Positions 24,426-33,609 of a DNA stretch of 64,000 bases are shown piece after piece (within the stretch, counting starts at the first letter, position 1; every line of letters begins with the position of its first letter). Origin of the DNA: Rhodoferax lacus (GTDB lineage: Bacteria; Pseudomonadota; Gammaproteobacteria; Burkholderiales; Burkholderiaceae_C). The notes beneath the pieces are model-generated. The model worked only from the letters and a program-made list of their open reading frames with translations. It was not told the origin of the DNA and made no database searches. The DNA lies in the NCBI RefSeq assembly GCF_003415675.1, contig NZ_QFZK01000018.1, positions 1 to 64,000 on the forward strand, read 5' to 3'. The translations under genes and the position numbers were made by a program.

Positions 24426-25724
24426 ATGACCATTGACCGCAACCAAACCCTGTTCGACCGTGCCCGCCAAGTGATCCCCGGCGGCGTGAATTCCCCCGTG
24501 CGCGCCTTCAAGGCCGTGGGCGGCACACCGCGCTTTGTGCAGCGCGCACAGGGCGCCTACTTCTGGGATGCCAACGGCAAACAGTACATTGATTACATCG
24601 GCTCCTGGGGCCCCATGATCCTGGGCCATGGCCACCCGGCTGTGGTGGAGGCGGTGCAGAAGGCTTTGCTCGAAGGCTTCTCGTTTGGCGCGCCGACTGA
24701 GCGTGAAGTAGAACTGGCCGAGGCCATTCTGGCGCGCGTGCCCAGCATGGACATGGTGCGTCTGGTGAGCTCGGGCACCGAGGCCGGCATGAGCGCCATC
24801 CGCGTAGCGCGTGGTGCCACGGGCCGCAGCAAGTTCATCAAGTTCGAAGGCTGCTACCACGGCCATGCCGATGCGCTGCTGGTGAAAGCCGGCTCGGGCC
24901 TGGCTACCTTTGGCAACCCCACCAGCGCCGGTGTGCCACCCGAGGTGGTGCAGCACACCATCGTGCTGGAGTACAACAACCTGCAGCAGCTCGAAGAAGC
25001 CTTTGTCACGCATGGCAAGGAGCTGGCCTGCATCATCATCGAGCCGATTGCCGGCAACATGAATTTTGTGCGCGCTTCTCTGCCCTTTATGAAGCGTTGC
25101 CGCGAGCTGTGCACGCAGTACGGCGCCCTCCTGGTGTTTGACGAAGTGATGACCGGCCTGCGCGTGGCCCTGGGCAGCGCACAAAGCGTGTACGCCCGCA
25201 GCATCCCCGGCTTTGAGCCGGACATGACGGTGCTGGGCAAGGTGATTGGCGGCGGTATGCCGCTGGCGGCCTTTGGCGGCAAGCGCCACCTGATGGAGCA
25301 GCTCGCCCCCTTGGGCCCGGTCTACCAGGCCGGCACGCTGTCTGGCAACCCGGTGGCCACCGCCTGCGGCCTGGCCACCTTGCACGAGATTGGCAAGCCC
25401 GGCTTCTATGAAGACCTGGGCCGCAAGACCCAGTCGCTGGTCAGCGGCCTGACCGCTGCGGCCACCAAAGCCGGCATTCCCTTCTGTGGCGACAGCGAAG
25501 GCGGCATGTTCGGCTTCTTCCTGTTCCCCGAGTTGCCGCAGAACTACGCCAAGGTCATGACCACCGACAACAAGACCTTCAACACCCTGTTCCACGGCCT
25601 GCTGGACCGCGGTGTGTACATCGCGCCAGCCCTATACGAAGCCGGCTTCATGAGTGCTGCCCACACCGAGGCTGACATCGCAGAAACAGTGGCAGCAGCG
25701 GCAGACATTTTCAGCGCACTCTAG
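24426..25724 (+). CDS. hemL: Glutamate-1-semialdehyde 2,1-aminomutase
   Basis: A 432-residue PLP-dependent enzyme that makes 5-aminolevulinate from glutamate-1-semialdehyde, the entry to tetrapyrrole synthesis. Characteristic segments are [33 protein letters not shown], the [16 protein letters not shown] loop, the [10 protein letters not shown] aspartate region and the PLP lysine in [18 protein letters not shown]. Length fits the family (about 430). The ATG at 24426 ([14 protein letters not shown]) is chosen; an upstream frame only extends back to the previous gene's stop. Together with bciA it serves tetrapyrroles, but hemL is also needed for heme in any member of this class. Confidence 0.95.
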   Translation: MTIDRNQTLFDRARQVIPGGVNSPVRAFKAVGGTPRFVQRAQGAYFWDANGKQYIDYIGSWGPMILGHGHPAVVEAVQKALLEGFSFGAPTEREVELAEAILARVPSMDMVRLVSSGTEAGMSAIRVARGATGRSKFIKFEGCYHGHADALLVKAGSGLATFGNPTSAGVPPEVVQHTIVLEYNNLQQLEEAFVTHGKELACIIIEPIAGNMNFVRASLPFMKRCRELCTQYGALLVFDEVMTGLRVALGSAQSVYARSIPGFEPDMTVLGKVIGGGMPLAAFGGKRHLMEQLAPLGPVYQAGTLSGNPVATACGLATLHEIGKPGFYEDLGRKTQSLVSGLTAAATKAGIPFCGDSEGGMFGFFLFPELPQNYAKVMTTDNKTFNTLFHGLLDRGVYIAPALYEAGFMSAAHTEADIAETVAAAADIFSAL

Positions 25725-25727
25725 GCC

Positions 25728-25985
25728 ATGGACGCCGCATCCGAAGCGGCAGGCACGCTGGGCGCCCTGGGCCTGAGCCTGCCCTCCCCCGCCTACCTGC
25801 TGGGAGCCGTGCTGTTCGGCATTTTCGGATACGTGGCCTACCGGCGCGGCAAGCTGGCATCGAGCCCCAACCTGCGCTGGAGTGGTCTGGCCTTGATGAT
25901 CTACCCCTATGCAGTCTCCGAGACCTGGATGCTGTGGGCTCTGGGTGTGGCGCTGTGTGGCTGGGTGTGGTGGAAGTGGGAATGA
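25728..25985 (+). CDS. Small hypothetical membrane protein
   Basis: An 85-residue protein starting three bases after the hemL stop, likely co-transcribed with it. Hydrophobic stretches at about residues 22-39 (AYLLGAVLFGIFGYVAYR), 51-61 and 68-82 suggest two or three membrane helices, with a short positive loop (RRGKLASSPNLR) between them. It resembles short uncharacterised membrane proteins seen next to hemL in related bacteria. Function unknown; no catalytic motif. Confidence 0.7.
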   Translation: MDAASEAAGTLGALGLSLPSPAYLLGAVLFGIFGYVAYRRGKLASSPNLRWSGLALMIYPYAVSETWMLWALGVALCGWVWWKWE

Positions 25986-26054
25986 TGGCGCACACCGAAA
26001 ACTGCTGATATGGCAAACTTAGGGTCATCCCTCACTTCTTCACCGGAGGCCACC

Positions 26055-26279
26055 ATGGGCATTGATTTGAATGTGCTGGAAGCCCAGGTTCTTCAGCTCA
26101 ATCCTGCTGACAGAGAACACCTGTTTGAGCGCCTGATCGCCAGCCTGGACGCTGACAGCGCTGTCGAGCAGGCCTGGGAGTTGGAGGCCGACCGCAGGGA
26201 AGCGGAACTGGACAGCGGTTTGGTGGTCGCCGTGCCGGGCACGGAAGCAGTTGCCAGACTCAGAGCCAAGCTTGCGTAA
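26055..26279 (+). CDS. Antitoxin, addiction module component family
   Basis: A 74-residue acidic helical protein of the addiction-module (TIGR02574/PF09720-like) antitoxin type: it opens with VLEAQVLQLNPADREHLFER, followed by LIASLDAD and a C-terminal helix carrying paired acidic residues (WELEADRREAELDSG). It would neutralise the RelE/ParE-like toxin encoded immediately downstream. The ATG at 26055 has a perfect GGAGG (26045-26049). Its stop overlaps the toxin start (TAATG), the standard coupled layout. The likely DNA- or toxin-binding partition cannot be read from sequence. Confidence 0.85.
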   Translation: MGIDLNVLEAQVLQLNPADREHLFERLIASLDADSAVEQAWELEADRREAELDSGLVVAVPGTEAVARLRAKLA

Positions 26280-26572
26280 TGGGATATACGCTCCACCCAG
26301 GGGCTGAAAACGACATTGCCGGGGCACTTGATTTTTACCTCGAACACGCCGGGATGACGGTTGCCAAACGTTTTCTTGACGAGTTTGAGCGGGTCGCAAT
26401 TCTGTTAGTCCAGCATCCCGGATTTGGAACTCCTACGACAAGGGGTCGGCGAAGTTTCCCGCTCAAGGTCTTTCCCTATTCTGTGGTGTATCGCGTAGTC
26501 GATAGCGAAATACGCATTCTGCTCATACGCCATCAACGCCAACGACCTGGCTATGCGGGCAGCAGGCGGTAG
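26279..26572 (+). CDS. RelE/ParE-family toxin
   Basis: A 97-residue basic protein of the RelE/ParE superfamily. Family features are the opening YTLHPGAENDIAGALDFYL, the helix AKRFLDEFERVAILLVQHPG, and the beta-strand core FPLKVFPYSVVYRVVDSEI leading to ILLIRHQRQRPGY. It overlaps the antitoxin by one base. The tail ends in GYAGSRR, where many relatives have GYW. Whether it targets mRNA on the ribosome (RelE) or gyrase (ParE) is not decidable here; the extended C-terminal RHxRRxPGY pattern is commoner among ParE-like members. Confidence 0.85.
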   Translation: MGYTLHPGAENDIAGALDFYLEHAGMTVAKRFLDEFERVAILLVQHPGFGTPTTRGRRSFPLKVFPYSVVYRVVDSEIRILLIRHQRQRPGYAGSRR

Positions 26573-26673
26573 GCGCCCTGAGCGCCACTTGCTTTCATGC
26601 GTCACACATCTGTCACGCAACTTTTGAATTGTTGTGTGAGACTTGCAGAAATGTCCAACCCAGGAACCAAGCA

Positions 26674-27078
26674 ATGGATGACGCTGACAAGAGAATGCAT
26701 ACGCGGGCACAGTACTTCCTGATCAAGGAAGACAAAGAGGCCATCCCCATTTACGCCTTTCGGGATCCGGCCGACACCTTGGCCATCCCGGCACTGGTGG
26801 TGGACCTGGGGGATGGCGGAGTGCAGATTTTGACGACCCATGTCATCGATCTATCCCTGCAAAGTTACGACCTGGAGTTGGTGGTCACGGGCAGCACGGC
26901 GGATGCCGCCATTGGGCGTGAGCCGGTTCAGCTGGTCTGGTCCCGTCCGGACGGAACCAACGTCCGATCAGGCTTTGCTTTCAGCCGTGGCGAGGAGGTT
27001 GGCACCAAGTGGAGCACGCTCCTGGAAGGCCAACCCCATCACCTGCTACGCTGCGTGCTGCATCCACTCGCAAGTTAA
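26674..27078 (+). CDS. PilZ-like domain protein
   Basis: A 134-residue protein resembling a stand-alone PilZ domain, the cyclic-di-GMP binding module. RMHTR (residues 7-11) matches RxxxR, and VVDLGDGGVQIL matches the D/NxSxxG motif except that Ser is replaced by Gly. The rest alternates beta-strands (LELVVTGS, VQLVWSRP, SGFAFSRG). The ATG at 26674 follows AGGAACC; the frame open to 26629 is not supported. It is downstream of the toxin gene by about 100 bp. PilZ proteins often affect type IV pili, whose Chp and PilSR regulators flank this region. The altered motif leaves ligand binding uncertain. Confidence 0.6.
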   Translation: MDDADKRMHTRAQYFLIKEDKEAIPIYAFRDPADTLAIPALVVDLGDGGVQILTTHVIDLSLQSYDLELVVTGSTADAAIGREPVQLVWSRPDGTNVRSGFAFSRGEEVGTKWSTLLEGQPHHLLRCVLHPLAS

Positions 27079-27088
27079 AAGCAAAAGC

Positions 27089-27121
27089 GTCTGCTCTGTG
27101 CGGGGTGCGCACAGAGCAGAC
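27089..27121 (-). terminator. Intrinsic terminator of purH
   Basis: A 13 bp perfect stem (27089-27101 with 27109-27121) with a 7-base loop is followed, reading the minus strand, by GCTTTTGCTTTT. It lies in the gap between the convergent PilZ-like gene and purH. Confidence 0.75.
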
Positions 27122-27139
27122 CGGACAGCGCCGTGTTGA

Positions 27140-28732
27140 TCAGTGCCTGAAGTGGCGCACGCCGCTGTAGACCATGGCCACGCCACGTTCGTTGGCAGCC
27201 GCAATCACCTCGTCATCGCGCATGGAGCCGCCGGGCTGGATGACGCAGGTGGCACCTGCATCCACCACCACATCCAGGCCATCGCGGAAGGGGAAGAAGG
27301 CATCGCTGGCCACCACGGTGCCTGACAGGCTCAAACCGGCATGCTCGGCCTTGATGCTGGCAATGCGGGCCGAGTCCAAGCGGCTCATCTGGCCTGCGCC
27401 TACGCCCATGGTCATGCCGCCCTTGCAGAAGACGATGGCGTTGCTCTTGACGTACTGCGCCACCTTCCAGGCAAACAGCAGGTCTTGCAGCTCCTCTGGC
27501 GTGGGTTGTTTGACCGTGACGACCTTCAGGTCCGCCAGGGTGAGCTGGTGGTTGTCAGCGGTTTGCAGCAGGATGCCGGAGCCCACGCGCTTCATGTCGA
27601 TGGCGTTGCGGCCGTTGTCCCAATCGCTCGCGCCACCCTTGGGCAGGTCGATCTGCAGCACGCGCACATTGGCCTTGGCGGCGAACACGGCCAGGGCTTC
27701 GGGCGTGTAGGCGGGGGCCATCAGCACCTCGACAAACTGCTTGGAGATCTCGCGCGCACCGGCTTCGTCCAGTGGCGTGTTCAGGGCGATGATGCCGCCG
27801 AAGGCCGAGGTGGGGTCGGTCTTGAAGGCCTTGCTGTAGGCCTCCAGTGCGTTGGCGCCAATGGCCACGCCGCAGGGGTTGGCGTGCTTGACGATCACAC
27901 AAGCAGGCGTGTCAAAGCTCTTCACGCATTCCCAGGCCGCGTCGGCATCGGCAATGTTGTTGTAGCTCAGTTCCTTGCCTTGCAACTGCTTGGCCGTGAC
28001 CAGCGAGCCGGGGGCGGGATACAGGTCACGGTACAGGGCGGCTTGCTGGTGCGAGTTCTCGCCGTAGCGCAGGTCCTGCAGCTTCACAAAGCGGCCATTG
28101 GTCTGGGCGGGGAACTGGCTGAGGGTGGGTGCCTGGTTGTCGGCCACGCCTTCGCCAAACTGCACTGCGGACAGGTAGTCGCTGATGGCGCCGTCGTACT
28201 GGCTGATGCGGTTGAAGGCGGCAACGCTCAGGGCGAACTTGGTCTTCTGTGTGACGCCGCCGGCCTTGAGCTCGGCAATCACTTCTGCGTACTGCGACGC
28301 GTCGGTCAGCACGGCCACGTCTTTCCAGTTCTTGGCGGCGCTGCGCACCATGGCCGGGCCACCGATGTCGATGTTCTCGATGGCGTCTTCCAGCGTGCAA
28401 CCGGGCTTGGCCACGGTGGATTCAAACGGGTAAAGGTTGACCACCAGCACGTCGATGGTGTCGATGTCGTGCTCGGCCAAAGCGGCCATGTGGGCAGGCA
28501 CATCGCGGCGGGCCAGCAGGCCGCCGTGCACGCGCGGGTGCAGGGTCTTGACGCGGCCGTCCAGCATTTCGGGGAAGCCTGTCATCTCGGCCACTTCGGT
28601 CACAGGCAGGCCGTTGTCGGCCAGCAGCTTGGCGGTGCCGCCGGTAGACAGCAGTTTGATGCCTTGGGCATGCAGGGCCTGGGCGAGTTCGAGGATGCCG
28701 GTTTTGTCGGAGACGGAAAGCAGTGCGTTCAT
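27140..28732 (-). CDS. purH: Bifunctional AICAR transformylase / IMP cyclohydrolase
   Basis: A 530-residue enzyme for the last two steps of purine synthesis (AICAR to FAICAR to IMP). The N-terminal IMP cyclohydrolase (MGS-like) domain opens with [18 protein letters not shown] and has [13 protein letters not shown] and [15 protein letters not shown]. The transformylase domain carries the motif [15 protein letters not shown] with the catalytic Lys-His, and ends with the family pattern [19 protein letters not shown]. Length is normal. It is downstream of dusB-fis in the same direction, 22 bp after fis, so it may share their transcript. Confidence 0.97.
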   Translation of the reverse strand: MNALLSVSDKTGILELAQALHAQGIKLLSTGGTAKLLADNGLPVTEVAEMTGFPEMLDGRVKTLHPRVHGGLLARRDVPAHMAALAEHDIDTIDVLVVNLYPFESTVAKPGCTLEDAIENIDIGGPAMVRSAAKNWKDVAVLTDASQYAEVIAELKAGGVTQKTKFALSVAAFNRISQYDGAISDYLSAVQFGEGVADNQAPTLSQFPAQTNGRFVKLQDLRYGENSHQQAALYRDLYPAPGSLVTAKQLQGKELSYNNIADADAAWECVKSFDTPACVIVKHANPCGVAIGANALEAYSKAFKTDPTSAFGGIIALNTPLDEAGAREISKQFVEVLMAPAYTPEALAVFAAKANVRVLQIDLPKGGASDWDNGRNAIDMKRVGSGILLQTADNHQLTLADLKVVTVKQPTPEELQDLLFAWKVAQYVKSNAIVFCKGGMTMGVGAGQMSRLDSARIASIKAEHAGLSLSGTVVASDAFFPFRDGLDVVVDAGATCVIQPGGSMRDDEVIAAANERGVAMVYSGVRHFRH

Positions 28733-28754
28733 AAAGGGTCAGGGTAGGAAGTTG

Positions 28755-28991
28755 TTATTTCAGTAGCTTGTGTTCAAGCAATTTTTTGCGCAGGGTGTTG
28801 CGGTTCAGGCCCAGCCATTCGGCCGCGCGCGACTGGTTGTGTTCGGCATGTGCCATCACCACTTCCAGCAGGGGTTTCTCGACGATGCGCACCATCATTT
28901 CGTGCAGGCTGTCGGGTTCGGTGCCGCGCAGGTCACGGAAATACACTTCCAGGCTGCTGCGCACGGTCTCCTCAATCTGTTTTTTGCTCAT
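28755..28991 (-). CDS. fis: Fis family DNA-binding protein
   Basis: A 78-residue nucleoid protein and transcription factor. The C-terminal helix-turn-helix, QSRAAEWLGLNRNTLRKKLL, is a near-classical Fis sequence. The N-terminal half (MSKKQIEETVRSSLEVYFRD) is shorter than in E. coli Fis (98 residues), as in other betaproteobacterial forms. It overlaps the end of dusB by four bases, reproducing the dusB-fis operon known in enterobacteria. It bends DNA and usually activates rRNA and tRNA promoters during growth. Confidence 0.93.
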   Translation of the reverse strand: MSKKQIEETVRSSLEVYFRDLRGTEPDSLHEMMVRIVEKPLLEVVMAHAEHNQSRAAEWLGLNRNTLRKKLLEHKLLK

Positions 28992-30037
28992 GCGGTCTCT
29001 TCTCTTTGGGGTTCTTCTTCATTGTCTGTGACGGAAGTTGGCGTGGGCAAGCGGTCCATGCTGGCGCCCAGCTGGTCCATGAAGTGCTCCACACAGGCCA
29101 CCTGGGCCGTGCTGTCTTCCAGGGTATTCATGTGGCTGCGAAAGGCTTCTGCGCCGGGCAGGCCACGCACATACCAGGCGATGTGCTTGCGCGCCGAGCG
29201 CACGCCGATGAATTCGTCGTACAGGCTGTAGTGGTCGTGCAGGTGATCAATAAGCAGGCGCCGGACCTCGCTCACCAGGGGCTGCGCCAGGTGCTCGCCG
29301 GTGGCCAGGAAGTGGTTGATCTCGCGGAATATCCAGGGGCGCCCTTGCGCCGCACGGCCAATCATGATGGCATCGGCACCGGTGGCCTGCAGCACGTCGC
29401 GTGCCTGCTCGGGCGTGCGGATGTCGCCATTGGCCACCACGGGAATGCGCAAGGCGGCCTTGACGGCGGCAATGGTGTCGTACTCGGCTTGGCCCTTGTA
29501 GCCCTGCTCGCGCGTGCGACCGTGCACGGCCACCATCTGCACGCCGGCCGACTCAGCCGCGCGGGCCAGCACCACGGCGTTCTTGTGACTCTGGCACCAG
29601 CCGGTGCGCATCTTCAGCGTGACCGGCACGTTGCGCGTGGCGCAGGCATTCACCACGGCCTCGATGATCTGCAGGGCCAGGGTCTCGTCCTGCATCAAGG
29701 CGGAGCCCGCCCATTTGTTGCACACTTTCTTGGCCGGGCAGCCCATGTTGATGTCGATAATTTGCGCGCCGCGGTCTATGTTGTAGAGCGCGGCCTCGGC
29801 CATCATGGGCGCTTCGGTGCCGGCAATCTGCACGGCAATCGGGCCGGGCTCGCCGGCATGGTTGGCGCGGCGCGAAGTCTTGAGGGTGTTCCACAGGTCC
29901 TTGCGCGAGGTCACCATCTCGCTGACCGCATAGCCCGCACCCAGGCGTTTGCACAGCTGGCGAAACGGCCGGTCAGTCACCCCCGCCATGGGGGCGACCA
30001 TGAGCGGATTTGCCAAAGCAAACGGGCCAATGTGCAT
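28988..30037 (-). CDS. dusB: tRNA-dihydrouridine synthase B
   Basis: A 349-residue FMN-dependent enzyme that reduces uridines in the tRNA D-loop. The start MHIGPFALANPLMVAPMAGV, the active-site segment INMGCPAKKVCNKWAGSAL with its catalytic cysteine, KMRTGW, VAVHGRTREQGYKG and VVANGDIRTPE all match the DusB pattern. The C-terminus carries an acidic tail (SVTDNEEEPQREE) beyond the conserved core. First gene of dusB-fis. It is divergent from a YqaA-like membrane protein gene with a 155 bp gap. Confidence 0.95.
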   Translation of the reverse strand: MHIGPFALANPLMVAPMAGVTDRPFRQLCKRLGAGYAVSEMVTSRKDLWNTLKTSRRANHAGEPGPIAVQIAGTEAPMMAEAALYNIDRGAQIIDINMGCPAKKVCNKWAGSALMQDETLALQIIEAVVNACATRNVPVTLKMRTGWCQSHKNAVVLARAAESAGVQMVAVHGRTREQGYKGQAEYDTIAAVKAALRIPVVANGDIRTPEQARDVLQATGADAIMIGRAAQGRPWIFREINHFLATGEHLAQPLVSEVRRLLIDHLHDHYSLYDEFIGVRSARKHIAWYVRGLPGAEAFRSHMNTLEDSTAQVACVEHFMDQLGASMDRLPTPTSVTDNEEEPQREETA

Positions 30038-30192
30038 AGGGTGTGAAGAAAGACGGGTTGGGGTGGCGGCTGCGGCGTGAAGCCTGCTGCAATTCTACCT
30101 GCCCAAAATTTCAGCAATTGAAATTCTTTTGCAAGCAAGTGCTGCACTGTGCACAGCAGGCAACACGCCGGGGTTTCTATACTCGCAGGCAC

Positions 30193-30660
30193 ATGGAACT
30201 CTGGATCAACCACCTCTTGGCCCTTCTGGCATTGCCGCAGTACAGCCTGGGCACGGTGTTTGTGGTGTCTTTTATATCGGCCACCCTGCTGCCGCTGGGC
30301 TCGGAACCTCTGGTGTTCGGCTTGATCAAGCTCAACCCCGACCTGCTGTGGCAGGTGATAGCCGTGGCCACGCTGGGCAATACCCTGGGCGGCGCAGTAG
30401 ATTGGTGGATGGGCTTTGGTGCACACAAGGTGGCTGACAAGTACGGCCGATCGTCCATGCATCTGCGGGCCCTGGCCTGGCTGGAGAAGCTGGGCCCCAA
30501 GGCCTGCCTGCTGGCATGGCTGCCCTTGGTGGGCGACCCGCTGTGTGCCGTGGCGGGCTGGCTGCGTCTGCCCTTCTGGCCTTGCCTGCTGTACATGGCG
30601 ATTGGCAAGTTTTTGCGCTATCTGTTTTTCACTTCGACTCTGTTGGGACTGTTTACGTAA
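30193..30660 (+). CDS. YqaA-family (DedA-like) inner membrane protein
   Basis: A 155-residue membrane protein of the small YqaA branch of the SNARE-associated/VTT family. Segments such as FVVSFISATLLPLGSEPLVF, ATLGNTLGGAVDWWMGFGAH and LAWLPLVGDPLCAVAGWLRL are characteristic, the latter holding the conserved acidic residue before the Pro-rich reentrant loop. About four membrane helices. The ATG at 30193 follows GCAGGCAC; the frame open to 30043 is non-conserved. Its stop overlaps the next gene's start (TAATG). DedA-family proteins support membrane lipid carrier recycling or proton-motive balance; the role of the YqaA group is not known. Confidence 0.85.
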   Translation: MELWINHLLALLALPQYSLGTVFVVSFISATLLPLGSEPLVFGLIKLNPDLLWQVIAVATLGNTLGGAVDWWMGFGAHKVADKYGRSSMHLRALAWLEKLGPKACLLAWLPLVGDPLCAVAGWLRLPFWPCLLYMAIGKFLRYLFFTSTLLGLFT

Positions 30661-31259
30661 TGGAACTTTTTATTCTGGCCCTGGCAATCGGCGGCCTCTG
30701 GTTTTTCAACATCCGTGAACAGCACCAACGCATACGCCTGCTGGCCGGCATTCTGGGCCAGTTCCAGGTGGAAAAAATGATGGAGACGGTGGCCGACGGC
30801 TACCTGCGTGCCCTGGGCGAAAACGATGCAGAGCGCAGCACCCAGGTCTGGAACATGTTGGGCCAGGCCGAGATCACACTTTGCGGCCAGATCCAGGCCT
30901 TCACCCAGGCCTTTGATGCGGTGGACGCAGAGTCCGCCCACTTCAGCACCCTGCCGATTGGCCTGCCCTTTGCCAAGCAACTATTCTCCAACTACAGCGC
31001 GGACCTGCGGCCCCTGCTGCATATCCATGCCAAAGGAGTGGAGGCCCTGGTGCGCAACGAAGCCGGGCTGAACCAGAAGGACAAGGCCTTCATGCTGACG
31101 GCCGAACTGCTGCTCCTGCAGCACAGCTGCCAGTGGTTTTGCCGCTCCAAGGCAACCGCCAGCGCACGCATGATGGCGCGCCACCGCACGCCGCATGCGC
31201 AGTTGCTGGCCTCGGTGTCGGAACAGACGCGCAGCACCTACACCCGGCTGCTGGGTTAA
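30660..31259 (+). CDS. Hypothetical protein with N-terminal membrane anchor
   Basis: A 199-residue protein whose ATG overlaps the YqaA-like stop by one base, so it is translationally coupled to it. A single N-terminal hydrophobic segment (MELFILALAIGGLWFFNIRE) is followed by a mostly alpha-helical cytoplasmic domain with amphipathic stretches such as AGILGQFQVEKMMETVADGY and a C-terminal basic, Cys-containing part (CQWFCRSKATASARMMARHR). No family recognised. Coupling suggests that it works with the YqaA-like protein. Confidence 0.75.
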   Translation: MELFILALAIGGLWFFNIREQHQRIRLLAGILGQFQVEKMMETVADGYLRALGENDAERSTQVWNMLGQAEITLCGQIQAFTQAFDAVDAESAHFSTLPIGLPFAKQLFSNYSADLRPLLHIHAKGVEALVRNEAGLNQKDKAFMLTAELLLLQHSCQWFCRSKATASARMMARHRTPHAQLLASVSEQTRSTYTRLLG

Positions 31260-31286
31260 GCCGCGCCGCTTGGGGCTCGGATAAAT

Positions 31287-32186
31287 CTAGCGCAGCAACA
31301 CCACCGCAGTACCAACGACCGTGAGTGCGGCCCCCAGCCAGGCGCCCGGCGCCGGTGCGCGGCCCAGACGCAGCCACAGCAGGGGCAGCAGCAACACAGG
31401 CGACACGCTGGAGAGAATGGCCACCATGCCCACATCGCCATGCTGCAGGGCCAGAAGAATCAGGCTCATGCCCACGCCCATGCCCAGGAAACCGATCCAG
31501 CCCACCTGCAGCAGGATGCGCGGGGTGGCCGGGTTGAGCGCACGCGCTCCCGCGTAGCCCGACCACAGCAGTACCAGTTGCGCCACGCAGGTGGCGCCCA
31601 CCCGCACGGCGGTGGCGGCAATCGGGTCCACGCCGCTGACCATGACCGGCTTGGCAATCAGCGAACTCAGGGCCTGGCACAGGGCGGCCAGCAAACCCAG
31701 CGCCACGCCCAGTCCCCAATGGCCATGGTTGGCCTCCAGGGTGTGCGCCTCGTCCTTGTGGCGGCCCAACAGAATGGCCGTCACCACGCCGCCCATGACC
31801 AGGGAACCACCCAGCATGGCCTGCGCGCCCATGCGCTCATCCAGCACCCAAAAGCCCATCAAGGCGCTGAAGAGGGCATGGGTGGCAAACAGCACGCTGG
31901 TGCGGCGCGGCCCCAGCCGGTTCATGGCGGCAAACAGCGCGGTGTCGCCCACAAAAATACCGATGAAGCCGCTGACCGCCATCACGCCGCAGTCCGCCAG
32001 GGACAGGCTGCGCCAAGTGCCGCTGAACAGCACCACGGGCACCAGCATCAGCAGCACCAGCGACATGCGCCAGCGTGTGAAGGCAAAGGTGCCCAGGTGC
32101 CGCGCAGGCGTGGCCGACATCACACTGGTAAAGGCCCAGCAGACCGCCGCCCCCAGGGCCAGCAGGTCGTAGGGAGAGATCAGCAA
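31287..32186 (-). CDS. EamA/DMT-family transporter
   Basis: A 299-residue inner-membrane protein of the drug/metabolite transporter superfamily with two repeated EamA units of about five helices each. Typical features: the opening LLALGAAVCWAFTSVMSATP, GFIGIFVGDTALFAAMNRLG in repeat one and GWIGFLGMGVGMSLILLALQ in repeat two, and the C-terminal GAWLGAALTVVGTAVVLLR. Substrate cannot be predicted. It lies 10 bp downstream of ychF on the same strand. Confidence 0.88.
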   Translation of the reverse strand: MLISPYDLLALGAAVCWAFTSVMSATPARHLGTFAFTRWRMSLVLLMLVPVVLFSGTWRSLSLADCGVMAVSGFIGIFVGDTALFAAMNRLGPRRTSVLFATHALFSALMGFWVLDERMGAQAMLGGSLVMGGVVTAILLGRHKDEAHTLEANHGHWGLGVALGLLAALCQALSSLIAKPVMVSGVDPIAATAVRVGATCVAQLVLLWSGYAGARALNPATPRILLQVGWIGFLGMGVGMSLILLALQHGDVGMVAILSSVSPVLLLPLLWLRLGRAPAPGAWLGAALTVVGTAVVLLR

Positions 32187-32196
32187 CGAAGCAGGC

Positions 32197-33282
32197 TTAG
32201 GAGCTGAACAGGAAGTTCATCACATCGCCATCCTTGACGACGTAGTCCTTGCCTTCGGCGCGCATCTTGCCCGCGTCCTTGGCACCCTGCTCGCCCTTGA
32301 AGGCGATGAAGTCGTCAAAGGCGATGGTCTGGGCGCGGATGTAGCCCTTCTCGAAATCGGTGTGGATCACACCGGCGGCCTGCGGGCCGGTGTCGCCCAC
32401 GTGGATGGTCCAGGCGCGCACTTCCTTCACACCGGCCGTGAAGTAGGTCTGCAGGCCCAAGAGCGTGTAGGCCGATCGGATCAGGCGGTTCAGGCCGGGC
32501 TCGTGCAGGCCCAGCTCTTCCAGAAACATGTCGCGGTCGGCGTCTTCCATCTCGGACATCTCGGCTTCGAGCTTGGCGCAGATGGCCACCACCGGCGCGT
32601 TCTGCGCCTTGGCAAACGCCGTCAGGCGGTCCAGCATGGGGTTGTTCTCGAAACCGTCCTCAGCCACGTTGGCCACAAACATGGCGGGCTTGGCGGTGAT
32701 CAGGAAGAACTGCTTCAAAAGCGGCAACTCGTCTTTGCTGAAGTCCAAGGTGCGCACCGGCTTGGCCTGGTCCAGCGCGACCTGGCACTTCTCCAGAATT
32801 GTCACCAGCTTGGCCGACTCCTTGTCGCCCGAGCGCGCCAGCTTGGTCACGCGGTGCAGGGCTTTTTCCACCGCACCCAGGTCGGCCAGGCAGAGCTCGG
32901 TCTGGATGACTTCGATGTCGGCAATCGGGTCCACTTTGCCGGCCACGTGGATCACGTTGTCGTCTTCAAAGCAGCGCACCACATTGATGGTGGCGTCGGT
33001 CTCGCGGATGTGCGAGAGGAACTTGTTGCCCAGGCCTTCGCCCGTGCTGGCGCCAGCCACCAGGCCGGCAATGTCCACAAACTCCACGATGGCCGGGACG
33101 ATGCGCTCAGGGGTGATGATGGCAGCGAGCTGCTGCAGGCGCGGGTCTGGCACTTCGACCACGCCCACATTGGGCTCGATGGTGCAGAAGGGGTAGTTTT
33201 CTGCCGCAATGCCGGCCTTGGTCAGGGCGTTGAACAGGGTCGATTTACCAACGTTGGGCAGGCCAACAATTCCGCACTTCAT
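32197..33282 (-). CDS. ychF: Redox-regulated ATPase YchF
   Basis: A 361-residue Obg-like P-loop protein (OLA1/YchF). The G1 motif is GLPNVGKST at residues 7-15. The G4 position has NVAED instead of NKxD, which gives the family its ATP preference. The C-terminal TGS domain ends [17 protein letters not shown], then [13 protein letters not shown]. It associates with ribosomes and affects the oxidative stress response. Length is normal. A short diverged copy of codons 36-46 lies just upstream in inverted orientation (33321-33353). Confidence 0.95.
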   Translation of the reverse strand: MKCGIVGLPNVGKSTLFNALTKAGIAAENYPFCTIEPNVGVVEVPDPRLQQLAAIITPERIVPAIVEFVDIAGLVAGASTGEGLGNKFLSHIRETDATINVVRCFEDDNVIHVAGKVDPIADIEVIQTELCLADLGAVEKALHRVTKLARSGDKESAKLVTILEKCQVALDQAKPVRTLDFSKDELPLLKQFFLITAKPAMFVANVAEDGFENNPMLDRLTAFAKAQNAPVVAICAKLEAEMSEMEDADRDMFLEELGLHEPGLNRLIRSAYTLLGLQTYFTAGVKEVRAWTIHVGDTGPQAAGVIHTDFEKGYIRAQTIAFDDFIAFKGEQGAKDAGKMRAEGKDYVVKDGDVMNFLFSS

Positions 33283-33320
33283 AAAAATCCTTTTAAATCA
33301 GTTTTCCCAATGGCAGCACC

Positions 33321-33353
33321 GAGCCGAATGTCGGCGTGGTCGAGGTGCCGGAC
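33321..33353 (+). pseudogene. Detached ychF fragment, inverted relative to ychF
   Basis: These 33 bases encode [11 protein letters not shown] on the plus strand, the same 11 residues as codons 36-46 of the intact ychF (33145-33177, minus strand). The two copies differ at four bases, all synonymous third positions. The next plus-strand codons read Leu-Gln, resembling the Leu-Gln that follows Pro-Arg in ychF. The rest of the gap cannot be aligned by eye. This looks like the remnant of a second, diverged ychF copy. Confidence 0.55.
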
Positions 33354-33609
33354 CTGCAAGCGGCCGTTGATGGAGCCGGCAGCGTCAGTCATTGCAAAAC
33401 CCTGCTTCGCAGCAAAGTTTTGTCCTCGTTTTGTCCTGGGGAGTAGCGGGTGATTGTACTTACAGGGGAAGACTGCCCCAGGGCCAGCTGCGCGGCGCTG
33501 CACGCCAGAGGCGATTGCACGGTTTGCCGCTTGGCCAAAAGAAATTGCGCGCCCAGAATGCACCCCACGTGCTCTCAAAGACACAAGCACACAGCCAAGG
33601 GGGATTTCC
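33354..33609. other. Remainder of the ychF-HDOD intergenic region
   Basis: Together with 33283-33353 this makes a 327 bp gap between divergent genes. Apart from the ychF remnant I see no convincing gene. The downstream end carries AAGGGGG just before the start of the next gene, and the frame is open from 33454, but those residues lack domain-like sequence. Confidence 0.4.
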
